From: CAZCDM01 sp964497475
GTDB taxonomy: Bacteria > Planctomycetota > Phycisphaerae > SM23-33
DNA: 38,236 bases
Assembly (NCBI GenBank): GCA_964497475.1
Contig: CAZCDM010000002.1
Coordinates: 1-38,236 of the forward strand
Direction: 5' to 3'
Of the stretch, positions 1 through 7,398 are shown piece by piece; position 1 is the stretch's first letter; every line of letters starts with the position of its first letter. The notes beneath the pieces were generated by a model. That model did no database searches and was not told the origin of the DNA. It saw only the letters and a list, made by a program, of their open reading frames with translations. The position numbers and the translations under genes were made by a program.

Positions 1-4
1 AAAT

Positions 5-54
5 TGGAATTGTACAACAGGCTCGTAGGCCCTGTGGAATTGTGCAACAGGTTC
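5..54 (+). repeat. Two direct copies of a 20-bp motif at the left end
   Basis: Positions 5-24 and 35-54 carry the same 20-bp word, beginning TGGAATTGT and ending CAACAGG plus three to four bases, with 18 of 20 identical and a 30-bp period. The first copy has the perfect palindrome TTGTACAA, the second TTGTGCAA. ACAGG (17-21) can pair with CCTGT (31-35) between them. The second copy, extended to 21 bp (35-55), recurs exactly inverted at 38185-38205. The role is unknown: it could be a transposon-end remnant, a dispersed intergenic repeat or an operator. Confidence 0.75.
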
Positions 55-119
55 AAATCTTCGCCCGGTTTGCCGGCTGAGTGTGTATTGCGGCCGAAAG
101 GGCGACACCTGGGCAGTCG

Positions 120-125
120 TATAAT
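120..125 (+). promoter_or_regulatory. Possible -10 element (TATAAT) upstream of the HPt gene
   Basis: A perfect TATAAT lies 108 bp upstream of the ATG at 234. No convincing -35 hexamer is found 16-18 bp upstream, so this is only a candidate. Apart from the terminal repeats and this hexamer, I see nothing further in 56-233. A 77-codon open frame across it has no ribosome-binding site or recognisable product. Confidence 0.3.
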
Positions 126-233
126 TATCGGGCCGGGCAACGAGGTGCTATTGGAGTACCCGCCCCGGCTAGACGATAAGCATCAGGACGAGACGTGTTC
201 GGGCGGGGGCCTGCAACCTGGCAAGGGGGTATC

Positions 234-866
234 ATGACAAGCATCGAATTGGATACCACGCAGCAGACGACTCATTCTGGCAAGCCCAGTTGGCTGGTGT
301 CGGTCTGGGTGCTTTCGGCGGTTCTGCTCTGGGGCGGAGCGACCGCGATCGGTTCGGCTCGGCTGGACGCACGCATGGTTCTCGGCGCGATGGTCCTGCT
401 GCTGTGGGGGTTATGGCTGTACAGCGAGCTGAGGCTCCGGCGGGTCAGGCGTCACCTCTGTGTTGAACCGGACGCGCCTCAAGCTCTGGCCCAAAACCAG
501 CGCAGCTGTTCCTGCACCGAGCGGGACATGATTTTCGACCTGCACTGCACCCTCAGCCGGCTGGAAGACGACCAGGAACTCTTTGCGACGATGGTCGAGC
601 TGTTTCTGCGCCAGCAGCCCAGGCAGAGCGAGGAACTCCATCGGGCCATCGAACAGCAGGACCGCGAACACCTGCTCTGGGCGATCCATCTTCTGCTGGG
701 CATGGTCGGCCAGTTCGATGCGCCCAAGACGCACAGCACGATCCAGCGGCTGTTGCGTCTGGCCCGCAGCGGCCAGTGGGATGCGCTCGCCCAGGCGGCG
801 ACCTGTCTGGACCGCGAGATCGCCAAGCTCCGGACGTCGCTGGCCTCGTACGTGCCCGGCTCGTGA
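234..866 (+). CDS. Membrane-anchored HPt-domain protein
   Basis: The product is 210 aa. Residues 20-40 and 48-64 form two hydrophobic segments separated by a short loop, placing the rest in the cytoplasm. Residues 97-205 have the helical pattern and spacing of a histidine phosphotransfer (HPt) domain: an acidic helix ending in VELFLRQQ, then a helix with His152 in the context AIHLLLGM, where canonical HPt domains have AxHxLKG. His152 is the candidate phospho-acceptor, but the usual Lys and Gly after it are replaced by Leu-Leu. The start was chosen at ATG 234 because GGGGG precedes it by a few bases; an upstream in-frame GTG at 195 is less likely. No histidine kinase or response regulator is adjacent, so the partner is unknown. 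The gene converges on the EF-hand gene with 15 nt between them. Confidence 0.6.
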   Translation: MTSIELDTTQQTTHSGKPSWLVSVWVLSAVLLWGGATAIGSARLDARMVLGAMVLLLWGLWLYSELRLRRVRRHLCVEPDAPQALAQNQRSCSCTERDMIFDLHCTLSRLEDDQELFATMVELFLRQQPRQSEELHRAIEQQDREHLLWAIHLLLGMVGQFDAPKTHSTIQRLLRLARSGQWDALAQAATCLDREIAKLRTSLASYVPGS

Positions 867-881
867 TTTGGCCGAAGGATA

Positions 882-2108
882 TCAGGGGGCCCTGGGTTGG
901 GGGATCGTGCCGGTGTCCTGGCCGAGTTCCAGCAGGGCCGCCTCCATCTCGAAGGCGGAGATCCGTCCGTCCTGGTCGAGGTTGTGCGCGTCGAGTCGCC
1001 GGTCGATCTCGGCCTGGAAGCCCTTGATGAACTGCTCGCGCTCGGCTTGATCGAGTCGGCCGCTGGCGTCGGCGTCGAATCGTTGGGTCAGCCCGTCGAG
1101 CCACTTGCCGATGCCCCGAGCCGCCTTTTCGCGAAAGGCCTGGCGCTCGGCCTCGGTGAGCTGGCCGTCGCCGTTGGTGTCCTGCCAGGCGGTCATCCGC
1201 AACTGCATGCGAATACCCACCACGAGCATCTCGTTACGCAGGGCCTTGGCCTCTTCGTCACTGATCTTGCCATCGCCATCGCGGTCGGCCATGCGCCGGT
1301 GGACATGCTGGCCGACCTCGCCGAGCTTCTGCTGGAAGGCGATGGTCGCCTCGTTCTCGTCGCCGTCGAGCTGGCCGTTGCCGTTGGCGTCGAAATGTTG
1401 CAGCAGGAAGCTCTCCCGCATGGCCGTGAAGGGCAGATTGTCCTGCTGGATGGCCTGCTGCTCGGCAGGGCTGATCTTGCCATCGCCGTCGGCATCGTAG
1501 CGGGCCAGCCGCTTTTGCCGTCGCTGCTCGGCCAGGGTGTTCTGCGCCACGCGGAGTTCCTCTTCATCGAGCACGCTGTCACCGTTGGCGTCGAACATGG
1601 CCAGCATCCGATCGTCGACGCGACCGATGGGGTTGGCCTGGCCCGGCGCGGGCTTGGACTTGGGGGCGGGGATCTTGCCGGCCTGGAGGGCTGCATTGGC
1701 GGCGGTTCGCTCCGGGCCTCGCAGGCGGCCGTTGTGGTCCGCGTCAAAGGCGGCCAGCACTCGCTTACGCAACGCCTCGCGGTACGCGTGGGCTTCGAAC
1801 CAGTCGATCGTACCGTTGCGGTTCTTGTCATGCGTTCGCATGGACTGGAAGGAATCGAACGGCCGGGCGAAGGCGTCTTTGCCGCCGGCCTGGGCGTTGG
1901 CGGCGAACTCCTCGGCGGACAGCTCGTTGTCCTTGCCGGCCGCCCGAAAAAACCGCTGCCGCTCCCGGCCTCGCTGGTAGGGATCGATCGGTCCGGTGCA
2001 ATGGTCCGGCGGCGGGGCAGCGGGCTGGCTGGACTGGGCCCGGCCTGGCCCGGCCGAAGCGACCAGCACCACACCGGCCATCGCGAGATGAATCATCCTC
2101 CACGTCAT
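882..2108 (-). CDS. Exported protein with nine EF-hand loops
   Basis: The product is 408 aa. Residues 1-24 look like a Sec signal peptide with a GRA cleavage site; there is no lipobox. The mature chain carries nine 12-residue EF-hand loops starting at residues 94, 122, 173, 205, 240, 275, 310, 345 and 376. Most are canonical, such as DADGDGKISPAE, with acidic positions 1, 3, 5 and 12. Loop 2 (DADHNGRLRGPE), loop 8 (DADASGRLDQAE) and loop 9 (starting with Asn) are variants. No enzymatic domain is visible, so calcium binding in the periplasm or outside the cell is the only supported role. The gene is divergent from the T2SS operon across 133 bp. Whether it is a T2SS substrate, an accessory factor or unrelated cannot be told from sequence. 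Confidence 0.85.
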   Translation of the reverse strand: MTWRMIHLAMAGVVLVASAGPGRAQSSQPAAPPPDHCTGPIDPYQRGRERQRFFRAAGKDNELSAEEFAANAQAGGKDAFARPFDSFQSMRTHDKNRNGTIDWFEAHAYREALRKRVLAAFDADHNGRLRGPERTAANAALQAGKIPAPKSKPAPGQANPIGRVDDRMLAMFDANGDSVLDEEELRVAQNTLAEQRRQKRLARYDADGDGKISPAEQQAIQQDNLPFTAMRESFLLQHFDANGNGQLDGDENEATIAFQQKLGEVGQHVHRRMADRDGDGKISDEEAKALRNEMLVVGIRMQLRMTAWQDTNGDGQLTEAERQAFREKAARGIGKWLDGLTQRFDADASGRLDQAEREQFIKGFQAEIDRRLDAHNLDQDGRISAFEMEAALLELGQDTGTIPQPRAP

Positions 2109-2114
2109 CCCATC

Positions 2115-2142
2115 ATTATAAGGGGTCGGGCCGTCGTGTCGA
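2115..2142 (-). promoter_or_regulatory. Sigma70-type promoter of the EF-hand gene, probably leaderless
   Basis: On the minus strand TCGACA (2137-2142, 5 of 6 to TTGACA) is followed after 16 bp by a perfect TATAAT (2115-2120). Only six bases separate the -10 from the ATG at 2108, so the expected transcription start falls on or beside the A of the start codon. No Shine-Dalgarno sequence is present. Confidence 0.65.
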
Positions 2143-2208
2143 CGGGTTCATCGCAGCCTCGGGCGGGATTTCTCCGATACCTTCTATATGGTCCGGCGTT
2201 GTGTAGGG

Positions 2209-2214
2209 TATAAT
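2209..2214 (+). promoter_or_regulatory. Probable -10 element of the T2SS operon
   Basis: A perfect TATAAT sits 27 nt before the gspE ATG in the divergent intergenic region. No clear -35 hexamer is found 16-18 bp upstream and there is no extended TGn. The placement fits an operon promoter, but an unusual or activator-dependent one cannot be excluded. Confidence 0.45.
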
Positions 2215-2241
2215 ACCTCCTGCCGGCCCGGCCGGTTTCTT

Positions 2242-3906
2242 ATGAGTATCGCCGACGCACTGGTCAAGAAAGGGCTCATCAGCTCGGAGCAGCTTTCCGA
2301 GGCGGTCGAGCTGCGCCGCCAGCAGGGTCTGCGGCTGGACATGGCTCTGCTGGAACTCGGCCACGTTCGACAGGAAGACCTCCTCCACGCCATGGGCGAG
2401 CAGCTCTCGCTCGACGTCGTCGACCTGACGCAGGCCGAGATCGATGTCGAGGCCCTGCGATCCCTGCCGGCCCGGCTGGTCCACAAGAAAAAGCTCGTGC
2501 CCGTCTCGCGAGGCGAGTCGCACATGACCGTCGCCACCTGCGACCCCTACGACCTCTACGCTTTCGACGAGCTCCGCCTGCTGACGGGCCTGGAGATCGT
2601 GCCCGTGCTGGCGACCTCCGACGATATCGATTCGATCATCAAGACGCACTACGGCGTGGGGGGCAATACCGTCGACGAGATGATCGATGACGACGAGATC
2701 GAGGTCGAGGTTGACGAGAACTCCGAGGACCTCATGGAGATGGCCGAGGAGGCTTCGGTCATCAAGCTCGTCAACGAGATCTTCCTCGAGGCGATCAACG
2801 AGCGGGCGAGCGACATCCACATCGAGCCGTACGAAGAGAAGCTCCACATCCGCTACCGCATCGACGGCGTGCTCCAGCCGGCCAGCCTCCCACCGCAGAT
2901 CGACCGGTTCCGCTCGGCCATCACCAGCCGCATCAAAATCATGGCGCACCTGAACATCGCCGAGAAGCGGCTGCCACAGGACGGCCGCATCGACATGCGT
3001 GCCGGCGGCCGACAGGTCGACGTCCGCGTCAGTGTCATCCCGATGCTCTTTGGCGAGGGCATTGTGATGCGTCTGCTCGACAAGTCGCAGGTGCTTTACT
3101 CGCTGCCCGAGCTGGGCATGTTTGAGGATACCTTTGCCGAGTTCCACCAGATCATCCGTCGGCCGCACGGCATTATCCTGGTCACGGGCCCGACCGGCAG
3201 TGGCAAAACGACCACGCTCTACGCCTCGCTGCAGGAGATCGTCAACGCCGAGACCAAGGTCATCACCACCGAAGACCCCGTCGAGTATCACCTTGAGGGC
3301 GTCAATCAGATTCAGATTCGCCCGGACATCGGCCTGACGTTCGAGCGCGGGCTGCGGGCAATTCTTCGTCACGACCCGGACGTGATCATGATCGGCGAGA
3401 TTCGCGACCTGGAAACCGCCGAGGCCGCCATCCAGGCCGCCCTGACCGGGCACCTCGTGTTCAGCACGCTGCACACCAACGATGCCGTCTCGGCCGCGAC
3501 GCGTATGCTCGACATGGGGGTCGAGCCGTTCCTGGTGACCAGCACGCTGACGGCCGCCATGGCCCAGAGGCTGGTGCGGACGATCTGCCCCGACTGCAAG
3601 GAAGAGTATCAGCCGGACCCAGCCGACCTGCCGGCGGACTTCCAGCTCCAGCCGGGCCAGACGATTTTTCGCGGCGCCGGCTGCAAGCGGTGTCGCAACA
3701 GCGGCTACCAGGGGCGGGCGGGCATCTTCGAGCTGTGGCAGGTCAACGAGCCGGCCCGCGAGAAAATCATGGCCCGGGCGTCGACCAGTGAGATCGCCGC
3801 CGTTGCCCGCCAGGCCGGGCTGCAACTGCTTCGCGAAGATGGCTGGCGGAAGGTCCGCCAGGGCATTACCACGCCCGAGGAAGTCACCCGCACCACCCAG
3901 GCGTAA
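2242..3906 (+). CDS. gspE: Type II secretion ATPase GspE
   Basis: This is the hexameric cytoplasmic ATPase that powers pseudopilus assembly. The product is 554 aa, normal for the family. An N-terminal MshEN-type region occupies about residues 1-140, followed by an acidic linker. The catalytic core has Walker A GPTGSGKT (316-323), the Walker B stretch DPDVIMIGEIRD (378-389) with its catalytic Glu, and STLHTND of the His box. The zinc-binding tetracysteine CxxC pairs are at 449/452 and 481/484, which distinguishes GspE/PilB from PilT. ATG 2242 was chosen because the family N-terminus (MSIADALVKKGL) starts there; the open frame extends 18 codons further upstream. No good Shine-Dalgarno sequence is present. 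It heads the T2SS operon, with gspF 15 nt downstream. PilB of a type IV pilus is the alternative, but the following gspG-K genes favour T2SS. Confidence 0.95.
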   Translation: MSIADALVKKGLISSEQLSEAVELRRQQGLRLDMALLELGHVRQEDLLHAMGEQLSLDVVDLTQAEIDVEALRSLPARLVHKKKLVPVSRGESHMTVATCDPYDLYAFDELRLLTGLEIVPVLATSDDIDSIIKTHYGVGGNTVDEMIDDDEIEVEVDENSEDLMEMAEEASVIKLVNEIFLEAINERASDIHIEPYEEKLHIRYRIDGVLQPASLPPQIDRFRSAITSRIKIMAHLNIAEKRLPQDGRIDMRAGGRQVDVRVSVIPMLFGEGIVMRLLDKSQVLYSLPELGMFEDTFAEFHQIIRRPHGIILVTGPTGSGKTTTLYASLQEIVNAETKVITTEDPVEYHLEGVNQIQIRPDIGLTFERGLRAILRHDPDVIMIGEIRDLETAEAAIQAALTGHLVFSTLHTNDAVSAATRMLDMGVEPFLVTSTLTAAMAQRLVRTICPDCKEEYQPDPADLPADFQLQPGQTIFRGAGCKRCRNSGYQGRAGIFELWQVNEPAREKIMARASTSEIAAVARQAGLQLLREDGWRKVRQGITTPEEVTRTTQA

Positions 3907-3921
3907 GGCCGGGCGATCCGC

Positions 3922-5124
3922 ATGGCTACCTACCAGTACATTGCCAAAACCGCCCAGGGCGAATCGGTCAAGGGCACGATGCAGGGCGAGTCGGAATCGT
4001 CCGTGCTTCGCACGCTGGCCGAGCGGTCGCTGTTTCCCGTGCAGGTGGCCGAGCTGGATCAGGCCTCCGCGGCCGGTTCGCTGGTCGCACGCCGCGTCCG
4101 ACAGAGGGAGATCGGCCAGGCCTTCGGGCAGATGGCCGACCTGCTCCGCGCCGGCGTGCCGATTCTCCGAACGCTGGAGACGCTCGCCAAGGCCGCCAGC
4201 AATCCCGCCCTGCGAGAGACTCTCCAGAGCGTCTGCGACGAAGTCAGCAACGGCCGGACTCTCGCCGATTCACTCGGCGATCACCCCAGGCAGTTCACCA
4301 AGCTGCACACCTCGATGATCCACGCCGGCGAGGAGGCGGGCTTTCTCGAAGACGTCCTGGAAAATCTCGCCGCCTTCATCGAGCGGCAGGACGAGCTTCG
4401 CAGCAAGGTCCGCAGCATGCTGATGTACCCGGTCGTGCTGCTGGTGCTCGGGCTGGGGTTGCTGGTGGGCATCATGGTCCTGGTCGTGCCGAAGTTCAAA
4501 GGCTTCTTCGAGTCGATGACCCTGCCGGGCCCGACGCGGATTCTCTTCGCCGTCAGTGACCTGCTGACCCAGCGAATCGGGCTGCTCGTGGCGATCCTGG
4601 TCCTGCTGGTGATGGGCGCAGTGGCTCTGTTCCGCAGCGAGTTCGGCCGGTCGATGTGGCAGCGGCTTCGCCTGTCGATGCCCGTGCTCGGCGCGGTCAA
4701 TCGCAGCGTGGCTATCACCCGGTTCTGCCGCATCCTCGGAACGATGCTCCACAACGGCGTGCCGATTCTCCAGGCCCTGGAGATCAGCAAAGATGCGACC
4801 GGCTCGGAGATTCTCGCCGGACAGATCGCCGAAGCGGCGGAGAATGTGCGTGCGGGCGAGCCCCTGGCCGAGCCGTTTCGGCATACCCGGTTCTTCCCGC
4901 CTGACGTGCTGGAGATGATCGCCATCGCCGAGGAGTCCAACCAGATGGATCGCGTGCTGCTCCAGGTGGCCGACACCATCGAGACGCGCACCAACCGCAA
5001 GGTCGATGCGGCGGTGAGGTTGATCGAACCGTTGATTCTTGTCGTCCTGGCGGTGACAATCGGGTTTGTTGCCGTCGGGCTGCTCTACCCGATTTTCCTG
5101 ATGTCCCAGACCCTGACGGCCTGA
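3922..5124 (+). CDS. gspF: Type II secretion inner-membrane platform protein GspF
   Basis: The product is 400 aa, typical for the family. GspF is the polytopic platform protein that couples the GspE ATPase to pseudopilin assembly. Two repeated cytoplasmic T2SSF helical domains (about 67-190 and 270-390) are visible, the second ending in the last membrane segment. Membrane segments lie at about 168-190, 219-238 and 370-395. The first T2SSF domain contains the motifs LRAGVPI and HAGEEAG that are typical of the family, with an echo (LHNGVPI, IAEESNQM) in the second. The stop codon lies inside the first unit of a 30-bp tandem duplication (5119-5178). Confidence 0.95.
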   Translation: MATYQYIAKTAQGESVKGTMQGESESSVLRTLAERSLFPVQVAELDQASAAGSLVARRVRQREIGQAFGQMADLLRAGVPILRTLETLAKAASNPALRETLQSVCDEVSNGRTLADSLGDHPRQFTKLHTSMIHAGEEAGFLEDVLENLAAFIERQDELRSKVRSMLMYPVVLLVLGLGLLVGIMVLVVPKFKGFFESMTLPGPTRILFAVSDLLTQRIGLLVAILVLLVMGAVALFRSEFGRSMWQRLRLSMPVLGAVNRSVAITRFCRILGTMLHNGVPILQALEISKDATGSEILAGQIAEAAENVRAGEPLAEPFRHTRFFPPDVLEMIAIAEESNQMDRVLLQVADTIETRTNRKVDAAVRLIEPLILVVLAVTIGFVAVGLLYPIFLMSQTLTA

Positions 5125-5178
5125 GACGTGTTACACAAAAACCCCGATGCCTGAGACGGGTTATACCAAAACCCCGAC
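5119..5178 (+). repeat. 30-bp tandem duplication across the gspF stop codon
   Basis: Positions 5119-5148 and 5149-5178 are two adjacent 30-bp units that match at 26 of 30 bases. Each starts GCCTGAGACG and contains AAAACCCCGA. The first unit includes the gspF TGA stop; the second lies wholly in the gspF-gspG gap. It looks like a local duplication that lengthened the intergenic gap. A regulatory or RNA-processing role is possible but not shown. Confidence 0.85.
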
Positions 5179-5212
5179 GGGCCGTGACCCGCAACCGGAA
5201 AGGAATCACCAC

Positions 5213-5659
5213 ATGAAGCGAACCACAACCAACCGACTCGCCTTTACCCTCATCGAGGTTCTGTTGGTGATCGGTATTCTCGTAGTGCTCGGCGGCGTGG
5301 CCGTGGGCGTCTACTCCAAGGTCAAGAGCAGCTCCGACAACAAGGCGGCGACGATCCTTGTCGGCGACGTCGCCGCGCAGGTCGAGCGGTATCAGATCGA
5401 CATGGGAAGCTACCCGCAAGAAGAGGGCCTGACGCTGCTGATCGAAAAGCCCGAGGACGAAAAGCTCGCCGAGAAATGGGCCGGGCCTTACCTCAAGAAT
5501 GGCGTGATCCCCACCGACCCCTGGGGTGAGGAGATCAAGTACGAGAAGCTCGAATCGCAGGAAGGCACGGGCGCGCCGTTCAAGGTGTATTCCACCGGGC
5601 CCGACCGCGAGGAAGGCACGGACGATGATATCTCCAACGTCGTCGAGAAAACCGAATAG
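5213..5659 (+). CDS. gspG: Major pseudopilin GspG
   Basis: The product is 148 aa and forms the pseudopilus shaft. The prepilin signal is short and basic (MKRTTTNRLA), with predicted cleavage between Ala10 and Phe11, followed by FTLIEVLLV with the conserved Glu at +5 (residue 15). Ala rather than the usual Gly precedes the cleavage site. The C-terminal part has the GspG-type features: the segment around DPWGEEIKYE and a terminal acidic loop TDDDISN, matching the position of the calcium site known in GspG. ATG 5213 was chosen because GGAAAGGA lies just upstream; an upstream in-frame ATG at 5147 would add an implausible leader. The 3' end overlaps gspH by 35 nt. Confidence 0.95.
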   Translation: MKRTTTNRLAFTLIEVLLVIGILVVLGGVAVGVYSKVKSSSDNKAATILVGDVAAQVERYQIDMGSYPQEEGLTLLIEKPEDEKLAEKWAGPYLKNGVIPTDPWGEEIKYEKLESQEGTGAPFKVYSTGPDREEGTDDDISNVVEKTE

Positions 5660-6236
5660 CGGTTTCACGCTGGTCGAGATTCTCCTGGTTCTGGCCGTGC
5701 TGGTGACCCTCGGCAGTGCGATGGCCGTCAGCGTGGGCGTCTATTCCCACCGGCAGGACCTTTCCGGCGCGGGCGAGCAGTTCGCCACCGCGCTGCGGAT
5801 GGCGCGGGCCGAGTCGGCCCGGCTGGGCCGGCGGCTGCGGATCGACTTTGACTCCGCCTCGACCGACGAACCCTACCCGACCGTGCTCTACGAGCCCGAC
5901 CCGCTCACCCAGCCCGCCACGTTCGTTCCGCTGGAGCGAAGCTGGGTGAAGAAGTTCGCCGACGAGCGCATCCGCGTGCTGGTCAGCCTCCGCAGCGAAC
6001 CGCGCTACGACGACGCCATCGCCACCATCGATCCCGCCACCGGCGAGGTGCTCCACTCGATCGACTTCCAGCCCGACGGCTCGGCCGACAGCGCCCAGAT
6101 CGTGCTCGCCCCGGTCGACGAAGAGGACGGCCGACGCGTGCTGGTCACCCTGGCCGCACCGGCCGGGCGAATCACCGCGCAGCTGTTCTCCGCCGAGCAG
6201 TGGCAGGACGAAGGCCCAGACCTGGAGAGCCCTTGA
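5625..6236 (+). CDS. gspH: Minor pseudopilin GspH
   Basis: The product is 203 aa. A 13-residue leader precedes a canonical prepilin peptidase site Gly13/Phe14 with FTLVEILLVLAVL, the +5 Glu being residue 18. The remainder resembles the GspH/FimT periplasmic domain: a helix with FATALRMARAESARLGRR, then alternating beta strands. Order in the operon (after G, before I) supports GspH. The ATG at 5625 lies inside the end of gspG, with GGAAGG about 8 bases upstream. The open frame extends further upstream, but only as the out-of-frame shadow of gspG. Confidence 0.88.
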   Translation: MISPTSSRKPNSGFTLVEILLVLAVLVTLGSAMAVSVGVYSHRQDLSGAGEQFATALRMARAESARLGRRLRIDFDSASTDEPYPTVLYEPDPLTQPATFVPLERSWVKKFADERIRVLVSLRSEPRYDDAIATIDPATGEVLHSIDFQPDGSADSAQIVLAPVDEEDGRRVLVTLAAPAGRITAQLFSAEQWQDEGPDLESP

Positions 6237-6667
6237 CGCAGCCGAGACGACAACCTCGCATCCGCCGTGCGGTGGCCCTGCTGGAGGTGGTCCTGGCCAT
6301 CAGCATCGTCGTCATCGCCGCAGCCGTCATCCAGGGCAGCTACGTCGCCACCACCGCCGCGACGGCTCGCATGCAGCAGCAGGTCCGCGCGGAAAATCTC
6401 GCCGCGACCATTCTCGCCCGCGTTCGGCTCGGGCTGATCGATCCGGTTGCCGCCGGGCCGAATGATTTCGAATCGCTCTACCCCGACCGCGCCGGGTGGA
6501 CCTGGCAGATCGAGGTCGCCACCGAGCCGCTGGACACCGACGGCCCCGAAGCGACCCGCGTGGAGGTCCTCGTGACCAGCCCCGACGCACGCGTCCGCCA
6601 GCGCCTCGCCCAGTGGTTCCTCCCGGCCGTCAGCCAGCCCGCCCAAGCCATCGAGGTGGTCGAATGA
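6233..6667 (+). CDS. gspI: Minor pseudopilin GspI
   Basis: The product is 144 aa. I place the start at TTG 6233, which overlaps the gspH stop as TTGA and has GGAG (6224-6227) at a suitable distance. This gives a basic leader (MTQPRRQPRIRRA) with cleavage between Ala13 and Val14 and the conserved +5 Glu at residue 18 in VALLEVVLAI. An upstream GTG at 6200 would read through gspH and make a longer leader. The ALLEVVLA signature and the small size fit GspI, which nucleates the pseudopilus tip with J and K. The 3' end overlaps gspJ by ATGA. Confidence 0.85.
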   Translation: MTQPRRQPRIRRAVALLEVVLAISIVVIAAAVIQGSYVATTAATARMQQQVRAENLAATILARVRLGLIDPVAAGPNDFESLYPDRAGWTWQIEVATEPLDTDGPEATRVEVLVTSPDARVRQRLAQWFLPAVSQPAQAIEVVE

Positions 6668-7398
6668 ACCTCGCCCGCCATCGCCATGCAGCAGGGGGGT
6701 TCACACTGCTGGAGGTTATCCTGGCTGTGTCGTTGACGGTGATGCTGGTCAGCGGACTGTTCGCGCTGTACTTCACCGGGCAGAAAACCGCCCAGGCCGT
6801 CACGCGCCGCCAGGAGCAGCTCCTGGCCCAGCGGTTGGTGATGCGGCAGATCGCCGCCGAGCTGGAGTCGGCCTTGGTCTACGGCGCGCTGGCTCGGGGC
6901 ATGGACGGCCAGCCCGACCAGGCGACCTGGCCCAGCGCAGCACTGCCCGGCCCGGCCGCGTGGATTCCTCCGCGCACCGGCCAGCCCGCCCGCGCCCCGC
7001 AGGGCGACGTGCGGTTCGTCGGCTACCGGCTGCGATACGAACAGGGCGACGACCTGGCCGAGCCGATCCTCGTCGGCCTGGAGCGAACCTGCCAGACCAT
7101 CCTCGACCCGCGCGTGATCGAAGAATCCGAGCAGGACAGTGACGCCACCGTGCGGACGCAACTGCTCTCGACGCAGATCCGCACCTTGCAATTCCGCTAC
7201 TTCAACGGCAGCACCTGGAGCGACACCTGGGCCACGCCCGACCTGCCGGCCGCGGTGGAGATCACCCTCGGCACGGACCTTCCGCCAGGCCAGGGCCAAG
7301 AGCCCGACCCGGCCACGATCGTCCGTCGCGTGGTGACGCTCCCGGCCAGCGAGGCTCTCTTCGATGGCGGCGTGCGCGGGTTGGAGGGGTCGCCATGA
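6664..7398 (+). CDS. gspJ: Minor pseudopilin GspJ
   Basis: The product is 244 aa. The leader MNLARHRHAAGG is cleaved after Gly12, before FTLLEVILAVSLTVML, with the +5 Glu at residue 17. The body has the GspJ pattern of a long N-terminal helix with LVMRQIAAELESAL, followed by beta-rich segments containing FRYFNGSTWSDTW near the end. GspJ pairs with GspI and GspK in the tip complex. It starts in the ATGA overlap with gspI and ends in another ATGA overlap with gspK, so translational coupling is likely. Confidence 0.87.
   Translation: MNLARHRHAAGGFTLLEVILAVSLTVMLVSGLFALYFTGQKTAQAVTRRQEQLLAQRLVMRQIAAELESALVYGALARGMDGQPDQATWPSAALPGPAAWIPPRTGQPARAPQGDVRFVGYRLRYEQGDDLAEPILVGLERTCQTILDPRVIEESEQDSDATVRTQLLSTQIRTLQFRYFNGSTWSDTWATPDLPAAVEITLGTDLPPGQGQEPDPATIVRRVVTLPASEALFDGGVRGLEGSP

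Noticed and set aside
51..60. GGTTCAAATC resembling the T-loop of a tRNA
   Set aside because: The flanking bases cannot form the T stem and no acceptor or anticodon arm is found nearby. It is part of the terminal repeat.
4..237. A 77-codon open frame at the left edge
   Set aside because: It runs through the repeats, has no ribosome-binding site and encodes nothing recognisable.
897..2213. A 438-codon plus-strand frame opposite the EF-hand gene
   Set aside because: The minus strand has a signal peptide, nine EF-hand loops and a good promoter; the plus-strand frame has none of these.
2116..3825. A 569-codon minus-strand frame opposite gspE
   Set aside because: It lies entirely over a textbook GspE sequence; no family motif is seen in the antisense product.
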